A DNA stretch of 12,238 bases from Anaerohabitans sp036788095. Its GTDB lineage: Bacteria > Zhuqueibacterota > Zhuqueibacteria > Residuimicrobiales > Residuimicrobiaceae. The position numbers and the translations under genes were made by a program. The DNA lies in assembly GCA_036788095.1 (NCBI GenBank), contig DAIQOA010000138.1, positions 1 to 12,238 on the forward strand. The letters are read 5' to 3'. Positions within the stretch are counted from its first letter, which is position 1. Each line of letters begins with the position of its first letter. This document shows, one piece after another, positions 7,744-12,238 of this stretch. The notes below the pieces were generated by a model. It was not told the origin of the DNA. It was given only the letters and a program-made list of their open reading frames with translations, and did not search any database.

Positions 7744-8736
7744 TTAAGGTAATTTACGGAAACGGGTGTTGGCCAGAACGATCTCCGCGAGCAATAGCAG
7801 CAGGCCGGCCAGCGCATAGCCGACGAACCGTTCGTCATAGCGGGTATACTCCTTGACCTGAATCTTGGTCTTTTCCAGTTCACCGATCTCTTTATAAATT
7901 TTTTCCAGACTGGTTTTATCCGTAGCGCGGAAATACTTGCCGCTGGTGATCTGCGCCACCTGGCGCAACAGGTTTTCATCGATGTCCACCGGTCGCCGTT
8001 CGTAGCGCTTGCCCCAAATGGGATCCATGATGGGATAGAGCGCCTCGCCCCGGGTTCCGGCGCCGATGGTGTAGACGCGGATCTTGTAGGCTTTGGCGAC
8101 CCGGGCGGCGGTGATGGGGTCGATTTCACCGCGGTTGTTCTGGCCGTCGGTCAACAGGATCGCCACTTTGCTCTTGGCTTTGCTGTCGCGCAGGCGATTG
8201 ACGCAATTGGCCAGCGCATTGCCGATGGCGGTTCCATCCTCCACCATGCCGCACTGAATCTGCTCCATGAACTTGAGCAGAATGCCGTAATCCAAAGTCA
8301 GCGGGCACTGGGTGAAGCTCTGGCCGGCGAAAACGACCAGCCCGAGCCGGTCGTTGGCCCGGCCTCTGATGAAATCCTGCGCCACCAGTTTGCTGACCTC
8401 GAGACGATTGTGCGGCTGGAAATCCTCGGCCAGCATGCTGGTCGACACATCCATGCACAACATGATGTCGATGCCCTCGGTGATCACCTCACGGGATTTG
8501 CTGCCTGCCTGAGGTCGCGCCAGGGCGATGATCAGGGCGGCCAGGGCGAGCATGCGCAGAACGAACAGACCGTGGCGGAATTTTTTCAGCGGCGAACGCG
8601 GCGCTTGTTTAATGATGTCCAGGTTGGAATAGCGCATGCTCGACTGCAGCCGGCGGTGACGCCGCACATACCAATAGGCCAGCAGCGGAATGATGAGCAA
8701 CAGCAGCAGCCAGGTGGGATCGGCGAATCGGAACAT
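7744..8736 (-). CDS. batA: BatA: membrane-anchored VWA-domain protein
   Basis: 330 aa, same plan as BatB. It starts FRFADPTWLLLLLIIPLLA, the typical opening of BatA/aerotolerance regulators, with helices at about 8-24 and 56-73 (ending ALARPQAGS). The VWA domain then has MIDAS residues D96-V-S98-T-S100, T169 in DGTAIG and LTDGQN (195-200), and a last helix lies at about 306-322. The conserved Cys-containing FAGQSFTQCPLTLDYG sits at 136-151. The ATG at 8736 is only 1 base after the preceding TAA. A strong Shine-Dalgarno sequence, AGGAGG (8743-8748 on the minus strand), lies inside the end of that gene, so the two are probably translationally coupled. It is likely to sit in the inner membrane and to form part of the Bat complex with BatB. 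The family assignment is secure; cellular function is unsettled. Confidence 0.93.
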   Translation of the reverse strand: MFRFADPTWLLLLLIIPLLAYWYVRRHRRLQSSMRYSNLDIIKQAPRSPLKKFRHGLFVLRMLALAALIIALARPQAGSKSREVITEGIDIMLCMDVSTSMLAEDFQPHNRLEVSKLVAQDFIRGRANDRLGLVVFAGQSFTQCPLTLDYGILLKFMEQIQCGMVEDGTAIGNALANCVNRLRDSKAKSKVAILLTDGQNNRGEIDPITAARVAKAYKIRVYTIGAGTRGEALYPIMDPIWGKRYERRPVDIDENLLRQVAQITSGKYFRATDKTSLEKIYKEIGELEKTKIQVKEYTRYDERFVGYALAGLLLLLAEIVLANTRFRKLP

Positions 8737-8737
8737 A

Positions 8738-9727
8738 TTACGCCTCCTCTCCGGCTGCGGCAGGAACCGGCGCCGCGGCTTCGGCCTCTACAGACTCCTC
8801 CTCCTCGAGCACCAGTTTCGTGGCCTGGACAAAGGCCCGCGCCTGCGGGACCGCCTGGCGCTGCACCTCCGGCTCTGGAATGTATTTGGCGAACTTGACC
8901 AGATCGCTCATTTGCAGCAAAGACTGCAACAGCGTTTGCGGTTCTTGCTCCAGTTGGTGTTCCTGTAATCTGTCCATCAGTTGACTGGTTGTCATCTCCA
9001 TGGCGTCGATGAAATAGCGATCGCTGATATAGCGGCGGACGATCTCAGAGACCGCCACATAATAGTCCTTGATCCTTCCGCCGGCCGGCCAGTCGCCCGC
9101 CTCGAGCTCTGCCAGCGCCTCCAACGCGATCTCATGAGCCGGCCGACGCGGCTTTTCGCGCACGGGCAACAGCGGCTGGCCCTGCTTGCGGCGGCGATAG
9201 TACCACCAGCCGAGTCCGAGCAGCGAGAGCAGTATGACGACCGCGCAAACGGCCAGAACGATCCGTTTCAGATCGCGCGGCGGCGTCATCGGCGGTTTAA
9301 TGTCGCGGATATCGCCTTTTACATTGGGATTCAAGCTGGCGACCGTGATGGTGATGATCTCGGTGCGAAGATAACGCCGGGTGGTGTCCTGGCCGGTGCG
9401 ATAAAACACCCGCAGCGAGGGAATGTCAAACTCGCCGACGTCAAAAGTGGAAATCTGATAATCGGTGCGCGAGACGATCTGCCGGTCGACCGTCTTGGGC
9501 GGAACGACCTGATAGCCGCGGATCTCGAATTGTCCCAGGTTCTTGCCCGGTGAGGGCTGCTCCAACTGGACGTCGGCGTCGTGGGTGATGATCACTGAAT
9601 AGGTGACCACATCGCCGATGTTGATCTTGGCGCGATCCACTTTGGACTCAATGGAGACCCGACCCTGCGCCAAAACGGCAGCGGCGCCCAAGATCATCCC
9701 TATCAGTGCTGATCGAACGAATGGCAA
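8738..9727 (-). CDS. BatD-like single-pass membrane protein upstream of batA
   Basis: 329 aa, one of the BatD-like/DUF4381-like proteins often found between DUF58 and batA genes. Signal peptide about 1-20 (ends AAAVLA). The extracytoplasmic beta-rich region at about 21-150 has the BatD-type opening VSIESKVDRAKINIGDVVTY and later FDVGEFDIPSLRVFYRT. One transmembrane helix (about 155-177, IVLAVCAVVILLSLLGLGWW) follows an RDLKRI basic motif. The cytoplasmic helical tail includes PAHEIALEALAELEAGDW and KDYYVAVSEIVRRYISDRYF, then an Ala/Glu-rich end (310-329). No ATG is available upstream in frame. The TTG at 9727, behind GGGAAG, gives a complete signal peptide, so it is the best start; the Met at residue 11 would truncate the signal. 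It may bridge cytoplasmic VWA/MoxR partners and the periplasm, by inference. Confidence 0.85.
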   Translation of the reverse strand: MPFVRSALIGMILGAAAVLAQGRVSIESKVDRAKINIGDVVTYSVIITHDADVQLEQPSPGKNLGQFEIRGYQVVPPKTVDRQIVSRTDYQISTFDVGEFDIPSLRVFYRTGQDTTRRYLRTEIITITVASLNPNVKGDIRDIKPPMTPPRDLKRIVLAVCAVVILLSLLGLGWWYYRRRKQGQPLLPVREKPRRPAHEIALEALAELEAGDWPAGGRIKDYYVAVSEIVRRYISDRYFIDAMEMTTSQLMDRLQEHQLEQEPQTLLQSLLQMSDLVKFAKYIPEPEVQRQAVPQARAFVQATKLVLEEEESVEAEAAAPVPAAAGEEA

Positions 9728-9790
9728 GAGGTTCTTCCCGTTAAATCGATGAAACGCTTGAAATGAACGAGTCTGTTGAATGCCTTGTAT

Positions 9791-10726
9791 CTATTGAACC
9801 TGATTTTCAAAAAACTGAACGTTTTCCGCCAGCATGGTCTGGTTGATCAGGCTTTGGAAAACGGCTTGATATTTTTCCCGGTAGAGCTCTTCTGCGACCT
9901 GCTGCCGGACCTCGTCGAGCGGCTTTTGCCTGAGCACTTGGCCGGCCTTGTCTTTTTCCGCATACTCGGCTTTGTGCGCCTGATAATAAAGATTCACATC
10001 GCTCTCGGTGATGGCGATTTTCGCCGCCACTTTATCCTGAATCAGACGCCGCACCATGAGCATTTTTCTGCTCTGGAACGCGCCCTCCTGCACCTGGGGA
10101 TCGTTGTCCAGGCCGGCCCGTTTGGCGCTGTCGTAGAGCAGTTCCGTGGCCACATACTCGCGCAGGAATTCAAGTTTTTTACCTTTGCTGCGGAACTGAT
10201 CGCGGGCGGCCGGAGGCAGCTGATCGAGTTCAAAATTCAGATCGCCCTGAGTGATGTCGCGGTTGCCGATGCGGGCCACCACGGCGCCGGGACGCCGGCG
10301 CACCACTTTGGCGGGGTCCGCCTGCACGGTCTCATCCAGCGCCTGCTGAGCGTCTGTGGAGCGGTCCATCCGCTCCAGACAGGCGACGATGCGCTTGTTG
10401 ACCTGATCCATCACTTTGCTTTCGGGGTAGAGGTGCTTGATCTTGAGATAATAAGCCAGCGCCTCCTGGTAATCTTTAATGCGTTCGAAATAGGTATTGG
10501 CGATGATAAACGCGATGTTGGCCTGCTCGGTTTCATCCACATCATACTGCGCCAGATAATCCTGATAGACCGCCACCGCCTGACGGTACAGCGAACGGTT
10601 CATCAGGTCCGCGGCGTACTCGCGGGTCCGTTCTCCCTGTGCGGCGCTCTTTTTATCAGAAGAACACCCCAGTACAAGCGCCGCAACGATTCCCCAAATC
10701 CAGAATATCCTTTTCATCATTCGCAT
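9791..10726 (-). CDS. Lipoprotein with TPR and SurA-N-like regions, no visible PPIase domain
   Basis: 311 aa. It starts with a lipoprotein signal: helix FWIWGIVAALVLG and a lipobox V18-L-G-C21, then SSDKK. Residues 35-130 carry TPR-like helices (YRQAVAVYQDYLAQYDV, ANIAFIIANTYFERIKDYQE, ALAYYLKIKHLYPESK). Residues 147-255 resemble the N-terminal chaperone part of SurA/PpiC/PpiD proteins (GAVVARIGNRDITQGDLNFE, FLREYVATELLYDSAKRAGL, IAITESDVNLYYQAHKAEY). In those families a parvulin domain would come next. Here only about 14 residues separate this from a C-terminal helix (LDEVRQQVAEELYREKYQAV) that normally follows the parvulin domain. So it looks like a foldase remnant or a pure chaperone lipoprotein. 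ATG at 10726 with AGGA 5 bases upstream. It sits between DUF58 and the BatD-like gene and may fold or hold the envelope parts of the Bat complex; this role is inferred. Confidence 0.8.
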   Translation of the reverse strand: MRMMKRIFWIWGIVAALVLGCSSDKKSAAQGERTREYAADLMNRSLYRQAVAVYQDYLAQYDVDETEQANIAFIIANTYFERIKDYQEALAYYLKIKHLYPESKVMDQVNKRIVACLERMDRSTDAQQALDETVQADPAKVVRRRPGAVVARIGNRDITQGDLNFELDQLPPAARDQFRSKGKKLEFLREYVATELLYDSAKRAGLDNDPQVQEGAFQSRKMLMVRRLIQDKVAAKIAITESDVNLYYQAHKAEYAEKDKAGQVLRQKPLDEVRQQVAEELYREKYQAVFQSLINQTMLAENVQFFENQVQ

Positions 10727-10771
10727 GGTTTCCTATAGGTTCTGCGGCTGGGCCGCCGGACAGCCGAACGA

Positions 10772-11650
10772 TCAGCGAAACCGCTTGGCGCGCATGCGAA
10801 AAAAGCGGATGAGCGGTTCGATATACGACTGCTGAGTGCTGATGTCGATATGATCCACCTGAATGGAACGAAACAGCTTTTCGCGCACCAGCGCATTCTC
10901 TTTTGAGCGCACGGCGATATCGCGGCGTACGGCCGGATCCGTAGTGTCGAGCAGATAGGTTTCGCCGGTCTCTGCGTCCTCCAGTTCGATAAAGCCGACG
11001 TCCGGCAGTTCCCGTTCACGCGGATCGGTGATACTGATGGCGATGATATCGTGCCGGCGATTGGCGATCTGCAGCGCCTTTTCATAGTCCGTATTGATAA
11101 AATCGGAGACCAGGAACACCACCGCCCGGCGATGAGTGATGTGCGATAAAAACTGCAACGCTTTACCGATGTTCGTGCCGCGTCCCTTGGGGCGATGATA
11201 GAGGATCTCCCGAACCACGCGCAGCACATGGGATTTGCCTTTTTTCGGCGCGACGAATTTTTCCACCTCGTCGGTGAAAATGACCAGGCCGACTTTATCG
11301 TTGTTCTTGATGGCGGAAAAAGCCAGCAGGGCGCAGATCTCCGCCGCGATCTCACCCTTCATCTGCTGCACGGTGCCGAATTCGCCGGAGGAACTCACGT
11401 CCACCAACAGGATCACGGTCAGCTCGCGCTCTTCCTCAAAGATCTTGACGAACGGCCTGCCCATACGCGCCGTGACGTTCCAATCGATGGTGCGCACATC
11501 GTCCCCGAGCTGATACTCGCGCACCTCGGAGAACTCCATGCCGCGCCCTTTGAACACCGAGTGGTATTCGCCGGAAAAGACGTCGTTGACGACGCCACGG
11601 GTCTGAATCTCAATCCGTTTGACCTTTTTCAGTATCTCTTTTGGAATCAT
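10772..11650 (-). CDS. DUF58 family (VWA-like) protein, MoxR partner
   Basis: 292 aa, full length for the short cytoplasmic form of DUF58; no signal peptide or membrane helix is seen. The DUF58 signature is clear: GRGMEFSEVREYQLGDDVRT then IDWNVTARMGRPFVKIFEEE (about 35-74). A VWA-like metal site follows: D84-V-S86-S-S88, GRGTNIGKALQFL and FLVSDF. The protein closes with a helix rich in basic residues (PLIRFFRMRAKRFR). The ATG at 11650 comes 72 bases after the moxR stop. The pairing moxR-DUF58 is the core of MoxR loci across bacteria, where the DUF58 protein is thought to be a substrate adaptor of the ATPase. Start choice agrees with family members that begin near (I/L)xxK(V)(K/R)RIEIxTR; no strong Shine-Dalgarno is visible. 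Confidence 0.93.
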   Translation of the reverse strand: MIPKEILKKVKRIEIQTRGVVNDVFSGEYHSVFKGRGMEFSEVREYQLGDDVRTIDWNVTARMGRPFVKIFEEERELTVILLVDVSSSGEFGTVQQMKGEIAAEICALLAFSAIKNNDKVGLVIFTDEVEKFVAPKKGKSHVLRVVREILYHRPKGRGTNIGKALQFLSHITHRRAVVFLVSDFINTDYEKALQIANRRHDIIAISITDPRERELPDVGFIELEDAETGETYLLDTTDPAVRRDIAVRSKENALVREKLFRSIQVDHIDISTQQSYIEPLIRFFRMRAKRFR

Positions 11651-11722
11651 GTCTCAAGCCAGATGACCAATGAAAAAGTTCCGCTGCGCCGCCGGCCGTC
11701 GCAGCCGCCGGCGTGCCGGGCC

Positions 11723-12238
11723 TCAGGGGACTTCAATTTTGTTGATGATTTTTCGCACCACCTCTTCAGCGGTGATCTCTTCAGCCTCCGCCTCATAGGT
11801 GACGATCACGCGGTGGCGGAGCACATCCATGGCGATCGAACGGACGTCCTCCGGCGTCACATAGCCGCGACGCCGCAGAAACGCATGTGCCCGGGCCGCC
11901 ATGCTCAAATAGATGGAGGCGCGCGGGGAAGCGCCGTAGGCGATCAATTCCGCCAGTTCGTCCAGACCGAACTCTTTCGGCTTGCGGGTGGCGAACACGA
12001 TATCCACGATATAGTTCTCTATCTTGGGATCGATGTACACTTCATGCACCACTTTTTTGGCGCGCAGAATTTCCTCCGGCGTCACCACCGGTTTGACTTG
12101 CGGCAGCTCGGATGCGGTCATGCGGCGCATGATCTCCAACTCCTCGGAGCGATCCGGATAACCGACCGATAACTTGAGCATAAAGCGGTCCACCTGCGCC
12201 TCGGGCAGCGGGTAGGTGCCTTCCTGCTCGATCGGGTT
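11723..12238 (-). CDS. moxR: MoxR-family AAA+ ATPase, N-terminal part outside the window
   Basis: The C-terminal 171 codons of a MoxR ATPase (AAA_3 core plus AAA lid domain); the Walker A and B motifs lie beyond the right edge. The visible part opens with NPIEQEGTYPLPEAQ, then VDRFMLK, the sensor-1/arginine-finger region that is nearly invariant in MoxR proteins. Next come YPDRSEELEIMRRM, VTPEEILRAKKVVHEVYIDP, the lid helix YIVDIVFATR, the strongly conserved GASPRASIYLSMAARAHAFL with RRRGYVTPEDVRSIAMDVLRHR, and a short tail ending at the TGA at 11723. It is cytoplasmic, ATP-dependent and likely hexameric. First gene seen of the minus-strand operon; its promoter is not in the window. It probably remodels or activates the VWA proteins encoded downstream. 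Confidence 0.95.
   Translation of the reverse strand, partial: NPIEQEGTYPLPEAQVDRFMLKLSVGYPDRSEELEIMRRMTASELPQVKPVVTPEEILRAKKVVHEVYIDPKIENYIVDIVFATRKPKEFGLDELAELIAYGASPRASIYLSMAARAHAFLRRRGYVTPEDVRSIAMDVLRHRVIVTYEAEAEEITAEEVVRKIINKIEVP

Noticed and set aside
6713..7747. Plus-strand open frame of 344 codons opposite batB
   Set aside because: Antisense shadow; the minus strand encodes a complete VWA protein with MIDAS motif. The same applies to the plus-strand frames opposite DUF58, moxR and the lipoprotein gene.

Overview
The window comes from a bacterium with fairly GC-rich DNA (high 50s % by eye). It most likely belongs to the Bacteroidota/Ignavibacteria/Calditrichota/KSB1-like (FCB) assemblage. 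Two things point there: a secreted protease ending in an 'NFPNPFN...' FlgD/Por-type C-terminal sorting domain, and a full MoxR-Bat (Bacteroides aerotolerance) operon in the Bacteroidetes gene order. The phylum is an inference, because no rRNA or other marker gene is present.

Layout. (1) Bases 2-2596, plus strand: a secreted thermolysin-type (M4) metalloprotease cut by the left edge. It has an FTP/PepSY-type propeptide end, a catalytic domain with every key residue, a TolB-like beta-propeller and a sorting domain. (2) Bases 2597-3115: an intergenic stretch between convergent transcription units, with a 32-base tandem-hairpin palindrome just after the protease and a perfect 18-bp bidirectional terminator just after batE. 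No convincing gene lies between. (3) Bases 3116-12238, minus strand: one long co-directional cluster. In order of transcription it reads moxR (cut by the right edge), DUF58, a TPR/SurA-like lipoprotein, a BatD-like membrane protein, batA, batB, batC, batD and batE.

How the genes fit together. MoxR AAA+ ATPases are typically paired with VWA-domain proteins and are thought to act as chaperones or metal-dependent remodelling factors. Here the DUF58 protein (VWA-like, cytoplasmic) is the usual direct MoxR neighbour. BatA and BatB are membrane-anchored VWA proteins with intact MIDAS motifs. BatC and BatE carry TPRs, and BatD and the BatD-like protein have large extracytoplasmic beta-rich domains with a cytoplasmic tail. 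Together they probably form an envelope complex, but its biochemical role is unsettled even in studied organisms.

Points that stand out: an apparent single-base frameshift in batD, located exactly at a TTTCCCG heptamer; a SurA-N-like lipoprotein without a visible PPIase domain inserted between DUF58 and the bat genes; and a long Gln/Asp minisatellite in BatC. The window is mainly a well-recognised operon with a few unusual details. I do not see a wholly new system.
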